5,524 bases of DNA, taken from positions 1-5,524 of the forward strand of contig JAQTLG010000135.1 in assembly GCA_028715025.1 (NCBI GenBank), written 5' to 3'. This document shows, piece after piece, positions 1 to 5,524 of this stretch. A program made the position numbers and the translations under genes. The notes below the pieces were generated by a model that ran no database searches, had not been told where the DNA came from, and saw only the letters and a list, made by a program, of their open reading frames with translations. How positions within the stretch are numbered: the first letter of the stretch is position 1; every line of letters begins with the position of its first letter. The stretch comes from Dehalococcoidia bacterium (lineage in GTDB: Bacteria > Chloroflexota > Dehalococcoidia > GIF9 > UBA5629).

Positions 1-20
1 CGTATATTCCAGATACTGAT

Positions 21-28
21 AAGGGGGT
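21..28 (+). promoter_or_regulatory. Ribosome binding site that decides the start of the Cache-domain gene
   Basis: AAGGGGGT differs from the ideal AAGGAGGT at one base, and that base can still form a G-U pair with 16S rRNA. It ends 2 nt before a possible TTG start at 31 and 11 nt before the ATG at 40. The other genes here with a visible site have about 10-11 nt between the Shine-Dalgarno core and the ATG, so the ATG at 40 is favoured. No promoter can be judged because only 20 more bases lie upstream. Confidence 0.6.
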
Positions 29-39
29 AATTGTACGAC

Positions 40-879
40 ATGAGAAAGACGTGGTCCCCAGTGATTCTAGCCGTATTAGCTGCTGTGTTAATTGGGATGA
101 CGGCCAATTGCGCCGGGCCGGTGAAAAATTTAAAGCAGATGAAATCGGCTACGGAGAACCTGCAGTCTATTATCCAGTCCAAGCTATTGAACCTGGACAA
201 TGCCGTTTCCGACGCTGCTGAAAAAATCGCAAAAAGTGGACTGCAGGGGGATGAGACAAGGGGAATATTGAACGGGCTTTGCAGGAAATACCCCTACCTG
301 ACGGACTGCTCGACCTCGGATCCTCAGGGCAGGATGCTCACCGTGGCGCCCGAGGCATACCGCCGTTACGAGGGGACGGAGACCGCTACCACGGAGGCCT
401 CGAAGAAGTTCTTTGCGGATTTCGCTGAGAACAAAAAACCAATGTTAAGCAATGTCTTCAGGGCGGTTGAGGGTATCGATGTCGTGGTGCTGGTCCGGCC
501 GGTGATCACAGAGGATGGCGAATTGCTGGGTATGGTCAGCGCTCTGTTCAAACCGGGGGACCTGCTGGACGGTACCATCGCGCCCGCTGCAGATGTGAGG
601 GCCATCAAAGTGAATGTGATGCAGCTTGACGGAATGGTAATTTACTGTTCGACGGGAACTGAGACCGGTAAAAACGTGCTCACCGATCCATCATATATAA
701 ATTACCCTGAATTAATCGCGCAGGCTGAGATAATTGCAGCGCAGAAGACCGGTACTGGCGGCTACATATATCCCGACGCAGCAACGGGAAAGCTGGTGAA
801 AAAAACAATATATTGGACCAGTGTCGGGTTGCACGATAACGAGTGGCGGCTTGTTTCGATCGCCGAACTCAGCAACTGA
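40..879 (+). CDS. Membrane-tethered or lipoprotein-type double-Cache (PDC) sensor domain protein
   Basis: This is a 279-residue protein read from ATG 40; an in-frame TTG at 31 would add three residues. Numbering here is from the ATG. Residues 1-24 are a typical export segment: Arg2-Lys3, a hydrophobic stretch of about 15 residues, then TANC with Cys24. Asn at -1 is unusual for a lipobox, so the segment may be a cleaved lipoprotein signal or an uncleaved anchor. Residues 30-65 form a long amphipathic helix. Residues 85-175 and 190-276 look like the two alpha/beta Cache (PDC) subdomains; the turn ITEDGELLGMVSA and the late GGYIYPDAATGK hairpin are characteristic. Such domains bind small ligands outside the membrane in chemoreceptors and histidine kinases. 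No HAMP, kinase or methyl-accepting domain follows; the protein simply stops. It would therefore be a stand-alone binding protein or need a partner not seen here. The Cache assignment is good; the ligand is unknown. Confidence 0.75.
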   Translation: MRKTWSPVILAVLAAVLIGMTANCAGPVKNLKQMKSATENLQSIIQSKLLNLDNAVSDAAEKIAKSGLQGDETRGILNGLCRKYPYLTDCSTSDPQGRMLTVAPEAYRRYEGTETATTEASKKFFADFAENKKPMLSNVFRAVEGIDVVVLVRPVITEDGELLGMVSALFKPGDLLDGTIAPAADVRAIKVNVMQLDGMVIYCSTGTETGKNVLTDPSYINYPELIAQAEIIAAQKTGTGGYIYPDAATGKLVKKTIYWTSVGLHDNEWRLVSIAELSN

Positions 880-882
880 ATT

Positions 883-1563
883 TTATCTCAGATACTCTAT
901 GTTTACATCGGGTATAAATGCGATGCCCGGCTTGGCCAACAGCTCTATAAATCTTGCGCCTTTTGAAGGATGAAACAGATTGGCCGAAGCGCTGCTTCTG
1001 ATAGCCCATGCGGTATCAAGCCCTCGCTCGGTCCCGGCCAGCGCCAGCACATCCTTGCCCTCCGGAATTACGCCGGCGTCCACACACATCAAAACACATT
1101 CCAGACAGACCAGGGTCCCGGTGGATATCAGTTCCAGGGTCTTGGCAACGAGGTCAAGGCCGGTGACTTTATGCAGATGTACACGCATTGAGAAGGTCGG
1201 GCCGAAAAAAGGTATCGTTCCCTGAACGATCTTTACCTTGAGCTTGTCGAGCCGGTCCCTGTTCTCCCCCGTAATCGCCATGGGTACGTGTTTCAGGCCC
1301 TGTCCAGCCCATTCCGAACGTATCCGTTTCAATTCGGGTATATCGGCAAAAGGCCCCTCGCCCATACCGTCAACTTCCCAGTTCATACCCTGGGGACAGG
1401 TGACACAGATCACCTTTTTACCGCCGACCTTTTCCGCCAGCTTAAGCGCTGAATCTCCTGTTATTGAGGCTACTACTATGTATTCATATTTAGACGAAGC
1501 TGCTCTGACAATCTCAATGACTTCGTCTGTATTGATCGGACCCGGCCTCTCAAAAACCCTCAT
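883..1563 (-). CDS. Pyruvate kinase alpha/beta (C-terminal) domain family protein, stand-alone
   Basis: This 226-residue protein has no signal peptide and should be cytosolic. The pattern matches the stand-alone family related to the C-terminal domain of pyruvate kinase (the archaeal AF0103 type, from memory). NTDEVIEIVRAA at 11-22 leads into strand IVVASITGDSALKLAE (29-44), then a second strand VICVTCPQG (51-59). Near the end come CLECVLMCVDAGVIP (153-167) and the conserved strand-turn VLALAGTERGLDTAWAIRSS (172-191). The catalytic TIM barrel of pyruvate kinase is absent, so it is not a pyruvate kinase; in that enzyme this domain has regulatory roles, and the function of the stand-alone form is not established. 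Cysteines cluster as CxxC (53, 56) and CxxCxxxC (153, 156, 160). The ATG is supported by AAGGAG at 1574-1579, 10 nt upstream. It converges on the Cache gene with 3 bp between stop codons and no visible terminator. Confidence 0.75.
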   Translation of the reverse strand: MRVFERPGPINTDEVIEIVRAASSKYEYIVVASITGDSALKLAEKVGGKKVICVTCPQGMNWEVDGMGEGPFADIPELKRIRSEWAGQGLKHVPMAITGENRDRLDKLKVKIVQGTIPFFGPTFSMRVHLHKVTGLDLVAKTLELISTGTLVCLECVLMCVDAGVIPEGKDVLALAGTERGLDTAWAIRSSASANLFHPSKGARFIELLAKPGIAFIPDVNIEYLR

Positions 1564-1632
1564 GGATGACTTTCTCCTTAGTAAGATCCTTTGAGCTACA
1601 GGCCTCCCGTATTAAGCCCTCCACGTGCAGCT

Positions 1633-1661
1633 TTTATATCATGAATACGCGGTGGATTTAA
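1633..1661 (-). promoter_or_regulatory. Possible promoter for the pyruvate kinase C-terminal-type gene
   Basis: In the 135-bp spacer upstream of this gene the minus strand shows TATAAA (1633-1638), preceded after 17 bp by TTAAAT (1656-1661). The -10 is a good match to the bacterial consensus; the -35 matches TTGACA at only three of six positions. The untranslated leader would be about 60 nt. Nothing else in the spacer stands out except a 6-bp inverted repeat at 1677-1697 lacking a T-run. This is a guess from hexamers alone. Confidence 0.3.
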
Positions 1662-1698
1662 CGTTGCCACTTTTGCTGTTAATGACGCGCCTTAACAA

Positions 1699-1938
1699 TT
1701 ATGTTTTTTTTCGTGTGATCAGCACAATGAATGCAATCAATGCCAATAAAGCACAGACAGCATCTATGATCGCGTAGAACACGTCACCTGCAGTGAGGCT
1801 GCTGATTCCAAACAGGATACAGGCAATAAAATACGCCAGGGGCAGAAAAATATTTATATTGCGAGTCTTTTTAATTAATGTCTCGTATAATTGAAATAAC
1901 CAACCTATTATTGTAAAAATAAGCCCCGCTAAATACAT
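1699..1938 (-). CDS. Small three-helix membrane protein, SemiSWEET/PQ-loop-like
   Basis: This 79-residue protein is almost wholly hydrophobic. Three membrane helices are visible at about 2-19, 30-48 and 53-74, with the basic loop IKKTRN (22-27) after the first and a basic end RKKT. Size, three-helix layout and the order (first helix with a bend, polar Lys/Thr loop, second helix ending in G, third helix with a mid-membrane polar residue) resemble bacterial SemiSWEET sugar transporters, which work as dimers. The usual Pro-Gln of the first helix is replaced by Phe15-Gln16, and the usual Asn in the third helix would be Asp59, so the match is loose. It may be an unrelated small membrane protein. 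The ATG is set by AAGGAGG at 1950-1956, 11 nt upstream. It starts 66 bp downstream of the alkyl sulfatase stop on the same strand, with no clear terminator between, so it may share that transcript. The region is more AT-rich than its neighbours. Confidence 0.6.
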   Translation of the reverse strand: MYLAGLIFTIIGWLFQLYETLIKKTRNINIFLPLAYFIACILFGISSLTAGDVFYAIIDAVCALLALIAFIVLITRKKT

Positions 1939-2004
1939 AACCTCTCATTCCTCCTTGAAGCTGCTTGCATATACTATCGCCCTCGTTATTAATTGCGAGC
2001 CTGT

Positions 2005-4026
2005 TTACGGACTGATTATATTGAACATTGGATCGAAGCTGTCCATCATTCCCATCAGATCGATTATTTTTAAAGCATCTCCTTCAATGGTTACCTTTCC
2101 TGCTAAAATTTCCTTGGGAAAGGAAGTTTCCCCTGCCAGTACCGAGATCAATGTGGCACGCGACAGATTTAGTGTGGCATCGGCTGTACTGGATAGTCTC
2201 CCGGAAGTGTAAGTCAGCGCCGAATTCTCAAGGTTAAGGACATACTTATCGCCGGTATCGGTGAAATTCCAGTTGATTACAATCTTTTTACCCTCGGCTT
2301 TCGGACCGTTAAGGCGGCTGCCCATCAAGTCGAAATACTGGGGCAATGTTATACCTCTCACCATATCGGGGCTGACACTGCCCGCGCCTATGCTTTTACT
2401 CATCCCTGTACGCAGCTCGGAGGCGCCCACCAGATAACAGTTGCGCCATACGGTGGATTCAGCCTGGTAAGCGAGTTGTTCCATCGCGTCAGCCTCCAGG
2501 TTACGCGCCTCCTGATTGTCGGGATAAGCGAAGACAACCTGATTCATCACCTGCGCTACCCACCGATAATCACCGTTTGCATAATCAACTTTTGCCCTGT
2601 CGATAACAGCCTGGGGACCGCCCATATATTCGACATATTTCTTGCTGGCCTCAACCGGCGGTAACGGATTGAGGTTTGCGGGATTGCCGTCGTAGAAACC
2701 GAGATATTTCTGGTAGACGGCCCTTACATTGAAACTAAGCGTCCCATAGTAGTCGCGAACATCCCATCCCCTGGCCAGGCTTTCCGGCAGTTTGATCATT
2801 TCGGATATTTCATTGGGCGTATAGCCATGGTTCAGCAGCCGGAGCGTCTGATCATGAGTATATTTATACAGGTCACGTTGCTGCTTGAGATAGCTGACAA
2901 TCTTTTCATTGCCCCAGCATGGCCACTCTTGTGAGGCAAAAATCACATCGGTCTTGTCACCATACAGCTCGATCATCTCATTAATCGCTTTGGCCCACGC
3001 ATTGCCATCGCGAACCTCCGCGCCTCGAGGGGTCAGTAAATTATGGTTACTCTGGCTTGCGATCTCGGCTGTGTCAAGCGCCCGTAGCTGTGGAAAGTAG
3101 ATGGTCATCGCGGCCGGCGCCTCAGTGCCTGAGACTATCTGGAATTCCATTTCCACTCCGTCAATGACCAGCTTTTCACCCGTAGCTTTAATTTCCTTGT
3201 TAGGCCCGATCAGAGCCATTGTACCAACGGGTAAGGCTTTGCTGCCTCCACTATCTACCATACCCCCGGCATTCCTTGGCAAATAGATACCAAACTGGTA
3301 CTGCGCGCGGCGGCTCATGGCATTGCCGGCCAGTATGTTCTCACTGATGGCATAATCGAGGAAACCCTCGGGCGCGATAACCTGAACCCGGCCGGACTGT
3401 GCATCCTCATCAGATATAATGCCTTTGATACCGGCAAAATGATCGATATGGCTGTGCGTATAGATAATGGCTGCCACCGGTTTTACTCCGCGCTCCCGGT
3501 AGTACAGGTCAAGCATGGCTTTGGCAGTCTCGGCACTCATTCCCACATCTATAATAATAATCTGGCTGTCGCCTTCTACGATGGTCATATTGGTAATGTC
3601 AAACCCTCTTACCTGGTAGATGCGGTCCGTAACTTTGTAGAGGCCGTTGTTCAAGTTGAGCTGAGAATGTCGCCAGAGCAGGGGATTAACAGTCAAAGGC
3701 GTCTCTGTTTGTTTCTCGAAATCGAAGTCTGGCATGGACCAGGCGATTCCGCCATCAGCGTTTTTGATCACAAGGTCCGGTACAGTGGCAATGAATCCGC
3801 GTTGTGCGTCTTCAAACTCTTCCCGGTCGGCGAAATCAAACTGGTTTTTTACTTCGTCGTTGGCTTTAACAGTCCATTCGGATGCCTCCGTCTGTGCGCC
3901 CAAAGAGATCGCTGGAGTCGCAGTTTTATCAGGGGCTTTCTCGCAGGCGGAAAATGCGGTCAGCATGATTCCAACCAAGATAAAAATAGTCACAAGTACG
4001 ATTCCTGAACGTTTGATCAGACGCAT
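2005..4026 (-). CDS. Alkyl sulfatase family lipoprotein (SdsA1-type, metallo-beta-lactamase fold)
   Basis: This 673-residue protein is close to the 658 of Pseudomonas SdsA1, a secreted zinc enzyme that splits primary alkyl sulfates such as dodecyl sulfate into alcohol and sulfate. Residues 1-27 form a signal ending in LTAFSAC, so it is probably lipidated at Cys28 and held on the outer face of the membrane. The metallo-beta-lactamase domain (about 115-375) has DVGMSAETAKA and the metal motif THSHIDHFAG with His191, His193, Asp195 and His196. Glu302 (TEAPAAM) and Glu321 (DTAEIA) fit SdsA1 Glu280 and Glu299. The dimerisation domain covers about 376-520 (RDLYKYTHDQTLRL, YYGTLSFNVRAVYQKYLGF, NLNPLPPVEA). 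An SCP2-like C-terminal domain spans about 545-670. One key residue is missing: SQEWPCWG at 365-372 has Gln366-Glu367 where the family has His. The fold assignment is firm; activity is uncertain. AGGAGG at 4037-4042 lies 10 nt before the ATG. Confidence 0.9.
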   Translation of the reverse strand: MRLIKRSGIVLVTIFILVGIMLTAFSACEKAPDKTATPAISLGAQTEASEWTVKANDEVKNQFDFADREEFEDAQRGFIATVPDLVIKNADGGIAWSMPDFDFEKQTETPLTVNPLLWRHSQLNLNNGLYKVTDRIYQVRGFDITNMTIVEGDSQIIIIDVGMSAETAKAMLDLYYRERGVKPVAAIIYTHSHIDHFAGIKGIISDEDAQSGRVQVIAPEGFLDYAISENILAGNAMSRRAQYQFGIYLPRNAGGMVDSGGSKALPVGTMALIGPNKEIKATGEKLVIDGVEMEFQIVSGTEAPAAMTIYFPQLRALDTAEIASQSNHNLLTPRGAEVRDGNAWAKAINEMIELYGDKTDVIFASQEWPCWGNEKIVSYLKQQRDLYKYTHDQTLRLLNHGYTPNEISEMIKLPESLARGWDVRDYYGTLSFNVRAVYQKYLGFYDGNPANLNPLPPVEASKKYVEYMGGPQAVIDRAKVDYANGDYRWVAQVMNQVVFAYPDNQEARNLEADAMEQLAYQAESTVWRNCYLVGASELRTGMSKSIGAGSVSPDMVRGITLPQYFDLMGSRLNGPKAEGKKIVINWNFTDTGDKYVLNLENSALTYTSGRLSSTADATLNLSRATLISVLAGETSFPKEILAGKVTIEGDALKIIDLMGMMDSFDPMFNIISP

Positions 4027-4089
4027 ATTTATCTTGCCTCCTGCCCAAAATGATTATGATGCGAGATTACGTTATCCGCTGGAGAAAGA

Positions 4090-4167
4090 TGGGGTGAGTG
4101 GAGGGATTCGAACCCTCGATATCCAGGGCCACAACCTGGCGCCTTAGGCCTCTGGGCCACACTCACC
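4090..4167 (-). tRNA. tRNA-His (anticodon GTG), with encoded G-1 and 3' CCA
   Basis: The minus strand folds as a full cloverleaf. The acceptor stem has 8 bp, GGTGAGTG with CACTCACC, because the gene encodes the extra 5' G-1 pairing with C73 that is the hallmark of histidine tRNA. The D arm has a 3-bp GCC/GGC stem. The anticodon stem is CCAGG/CCTGG with loop TTGTGGC, so the anticodon is GTG (bases 4130-4132). The variable loop is ATATC, and the T arm is GAGGG-TTCGAAT-CCCTC. The 3' CCA is encoded at 4090-4092; without it the gene spans 4093-4167. It lies 63 bp upstream of the alkyl sulfatase on the same strand with no obvious terminator, so read-through is possible. Confidence 0.95.
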
Positions 4168-4179
4168 ACAACGGGAAAG

Positions 4180-4209
4180 ATTATAGCGTAAAGGGAGCGG
4201 TTTTTACCA
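4180..4209 (-). promoter_or_regulatory. Promoter of the tRNA-His gene
   Basis: A perfect TATAAT -10 box lies at 4180-4185 on the minus strand, 12 nt before the first base of the tRNA. A weak -35, TGGTAA at 4204-4209, sits 18 bp further up and matches TTGACA at three of six positions. The position is right for a short-leader tRNA promoter. Transcription could continue into the alkyl sulfatase and the small membrane protein gene. The -10 is convincing; the -35 assignment is less so. Confidence 0.6.
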
Positions 4210-4219
4210 GTTTGATTTT

Positions 4220-4282
4220 TGTAGGGGCGGGTTTTTAAACCCGCCCGAAATATGCGGGCGCAGCTGAAGCAACGCCCCTACA
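4220..4282. repeat. 63-bp composite inverted-repeat element (GTAGGGGC type)
   Basis: The element is bounded by perfect 10-bp inverted ends, TGTAGGGGCG at 4220-4229 and CGCCCCTACA at 4273-4282. Inside is a 10-bp stem GGGCGGGTTT/AAACCCGCCC (4225-4234 with 4237-4246) around a 2-nt loop. A second possible hairpin is GGGCG/CGCCC (4256-4260 with 4273-4277), and a third, competing pairing is CGCCCG/CGGGCG (4242-4247 with 4255-4260). No target-site duplication is visible. It begins one base past the stop codon of the surface-protein gene and ends upstream of the tRNA promoter. It could be a REP- or MITE-like mobile repeat, or serve as a 3' end structure for the surface-protein mRNA; no T-run follows the stem on the minus strand, so it is not a standard terminator. 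From memory, GTAGGGGC-type repeats recur between genes in Chloroflexota and other environmental genomes. Confidence 0.8.
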
Positions 4283-4283
4283 G

Positions 4284-5524
4284 CTATAATTGCCTGTTGT
4301 TCCGATAGATAAAAACCTGTACCGACAGGCCAAAGAGGATGGTAAAAACGAGTGCGACCAGCAGGCCGTTGGTGGTATTATCCGGTGGTATGCCTGAAGT
4401 CGGAACCGTCGGCTCCGCGGCTGTGTTAAATGAGAATACCGGGCTGCTGTCGCCCGGTACCGGCTTGAGCGGCGTGACCTGCCAGAAATAAGCTCTCGCG
4501 TACTCCAGCCGCCAGGGAAGTTTGAAGGCTGCGGCATCGACTGTCTGGTCGATCACGGGCTGATCCAGTTCAGGGTTCCCGGCAAGCACGAAGCGGTATC
4601 CGGTGGTGCCTTGCGTCGGAGACCAGGAGAAGCCGAGCGGATAGGGTGGAATCTCGCAGGCGTTATGGCAGGGCTGCAGAGATTCTATGCCCGCACAGGA
4701 AGGTGATGAAACAGGATAGCCGGGGCGGACGCTGAAGCTGAAGGCGGGAGACCAGCGGCTGCGTATAACCTGGCCGGTGGCTGCCCTCCTCACCCTCACA
4801 CGCCAGAAATAGTCCTGCCCGGCTGCGGGAAGCACGCCCGGCCTGATATAGTACGAGGGGTAAAGCGAGTTCTCTGGAACGAAGAAGGGATTGGCCACAG
4901 GCTCCGCCTCGGTGACTACCAGGTCGAACCATTTGTCCTTGCCTACCTCCACCTGGTAGGCGTCGGCCAGCGAAAGCTGCTCCCACCTGAGGTCGACCTG
5001 CGCGTTGCGGCCCGTCACAGGATCGCAATAGACCAGGCTGTTGCCCTTAGGTGAGATCAGCCAGGGGGAGTGGTTGGCCAGCGTGTCCCTGAACGCCCAT
5101 AGCAGTCCCGTCCCAGCAGTGTAATCATAATCGCGTGCGTCGAACGCCCAGAGCGTATCGTCGACATATACCAGCGAGGTCGGCTCCAACCGGAAGCGGA
5201 CCCCTGCGGAAAGTCCGGTCGACAGGCTGTCCCAGAATATCCCGTCCTTTGGTATGCCGCCGCGGGAGTAGGTGGTCCTCGATACCCCAGTCGCATCGTT
5301 GGTCTGGCTGAAGGCGGCATAGTACATACCCCGCACCGCTGCCGCCTGCCCGTAATAACTGTTATCGGGCGGCACCATGTCGTCCCAGCGGTTGCTGTTG
5401 CCCACGGTCCAGCGGTACTGCCCGCCCGCATCGTCGGCCAGATAAATGAGCCGATTATCCTGGAAGTCCTCGTCGAAGGCCACATGACGGTTTCCGTTGC
5501 TGTAGGCCGGCGCGGTTATTAATT
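4284..5524 (-). CDS. Cell-surface protein with fibronectin-type-III-like modules and C-terminal membrane anchor (5' end outside window)
   Basis: The frame is open from the window edge to the TAG at 4284-4286. A GTG at 5483 could serve as a start, but the 13 codons before it read as continuous protein of the same style (ITAPAYSNGNRHVAFDE) and no ribosome site precedes it, so I treat the gene as truncated at the edge. Numbering from the GTG, residues 1-150 are rich in Tyr, Trp, Asp and Gly (RLIYLADDAGGQYRW, SLVYVDDTLWAFD) and look like beta-propeller blades. Residues 150-253 and 282-354 are two fibronectin-III-like beta modules, each with an Ala/Gly-Tyr strand (ADAYQVEV, TTGYRFVLAG) and a Tyr-Phe-Trp strand (QDYFWRVRVR, RAYFWQVTPL). 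Between them is a Cys-containing linker (C263, C272, C276). A Thr/Pro linker (355-372) leads to one membrane helix (373-392) and the tail YRNNRQL, placing most of the protein outside. The role is probably structural or adhesive; no enzyme motif is seen. Confidence 0.75.
   Translation of the reverse strand, partial: LITAPAYSNGNRHVAFDEDFQDNRLIYLADDAGGQYRWTVGNSNRWDDMVPPDNSYYGQAAAVRGMYYAAFSQTNDATGVSRTTYSRGGIPKDGIFWDSLSTGLSAGVRFRLEPTSLVYVDDTLWAFDARDYDYTAGTGLLWAFRDTLANHSPWLISPKGNSLVYCDPVTGRNAQVDLRWEQLSLADAYQVEVGKDKWFDLVVTEAEPVANPFFVPENSLYPSYYIRPGVLPAAGQDYFWRVRVRRAATGQVIRSRWSPAFSFSVRPGYPVSSPSCAGIESLQPCHNACEIPPYPLGFSWSPTQGTTGYRFVLAGNPELDQPVIDQTVDAAAFKLPWRLEYARAYFWQVTPLKPVPGDSSPVFSFNTAAEPTVPTSGIPPDNTTNGLLVALVFTILFGLSVQVFIYRNNRQL

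Noticed and set aside
1677..1710. TGTTAA/TTAACA inverted repeat followed by a T-run on the plus strand
   Set aside because: The T-run is the Lys-codon end of the small membrane gene on the other strand, no plus-strand gene ends nearby, and the stem is weak and AT-rich.
1982..1999. CTCG/CGAG inverted repeat between the sulfatase and the small membrane gene as a terminator
   Set aside because: The stem is only 4 bp with a 10-nt loop and no T-run follows on the minus strand.
3439..4008. A 189-residue plus-strand reading frame opposite the sulfatase N-terminal region
   Set aside because: It lies antisense to a strongly recognisable domain, has no ribosome site and no recognisable protein features.
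4053..4081. CATAAT as a -10 box for a separate sulfatase promoter
   Set aside because: The hexamer 17 bp upstream (CAGCGG) has little likeness to a -35, so I do not call a promoter.
3734..4147. A 137-residue plus-strand reading frame over the sulfatase start and the tRNA
   Set aside because: Its end (SGGIRTLDIQGHNLAP) is the translation of the antisense strand of tRNA-His, a well-known source of false proteins, and the rest is opposite to the sulfatase coding frame.
4235..4537. A 100-residue minus-strand frame overlapping the repeat and the surface-protein end
   Set aside because: It is out of frame with the surface-protein gene, is Arg/Ser-rich as expected of a shadow frame and runs through the inverted repeat.
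5057..5485. A 142-residue minus-strand frame starting with ATG near the window edge
   Set aside because: It is a shadow of the surface-protein frame, with low-complexity Arg/Thr/Gly content and no domain; the overlapping frame has clear beta modules and a membrane anchor.

Overview
The window carries five protein genes and one tRNA gene, with no broken genes, no recognisable transposase and no CRISPR array. The likely source is an uncultured anaerobic bacterium of the Chloroflexota, perhaps Dehalococcoidia. That guess rests on three things: secreted proteins carrying lipoprotein-type or C-terminal membrane anchors, a stand-alone pyruvate-kinase C-terminal-type protein, and a GTAGGGGC-type intergenic repeat. 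It is an inference from gene style, not from a marker gene, and should be held loosely.

Layout. Bases 40-879 (+) encode an exported, membrane-tethered double-Cache sensor protein with no output domain. It converges, with only 3 bp between the stop codons, on a minus-strand gene (883-1563) for a cytosolic protein of the pyruvate kinase alpha/beta (C-terminal) domain family. After a 135-bp spacer come two minus-strand genes: a three-helix membrane protein of 79 residues that resembles SemiSWEET/PQ-loop proteins (1699-1938), and upstream of it a large lipoprotein of the SdsA1-type alkyl sulfatase family (2005-4026). Upstream of that lies a tRNA-His gene (4090-4167, minus) with a good -10 box. 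A 63-bp inverted-repeat element (4220-4282) follows, and then the 3' part of a minus-strand gene for a cell-surface protein (4284 to the window edge) with a beta-rich region, two fibronectin-type-III-like modules and a C-terminal membrane anchor.

How the parts fit. Reading along the minus strand, tRNA-His, the alkyl sulfatase and the small membrane protein are consecutive, with gaps of only 63 and 66 bp and no clear terminator between them, so one transcript from the tRNA promoter is possible. The sulfatase would act outside the cell membrane on sulfate esters, and a small transporter-like protein beside it is suggestive but unproven. The other genes show no obvious shared pathway.

I do not see a convincing new multi-gene system. 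The points most worth checking are the loss of the last conserved metal-binding histidine in the sulfatase (Gln366-Glu367 where the family has His), the composite inverted repeat beside the surface-protein stop codon, and the possible tRNA-mRNA co-transcription.
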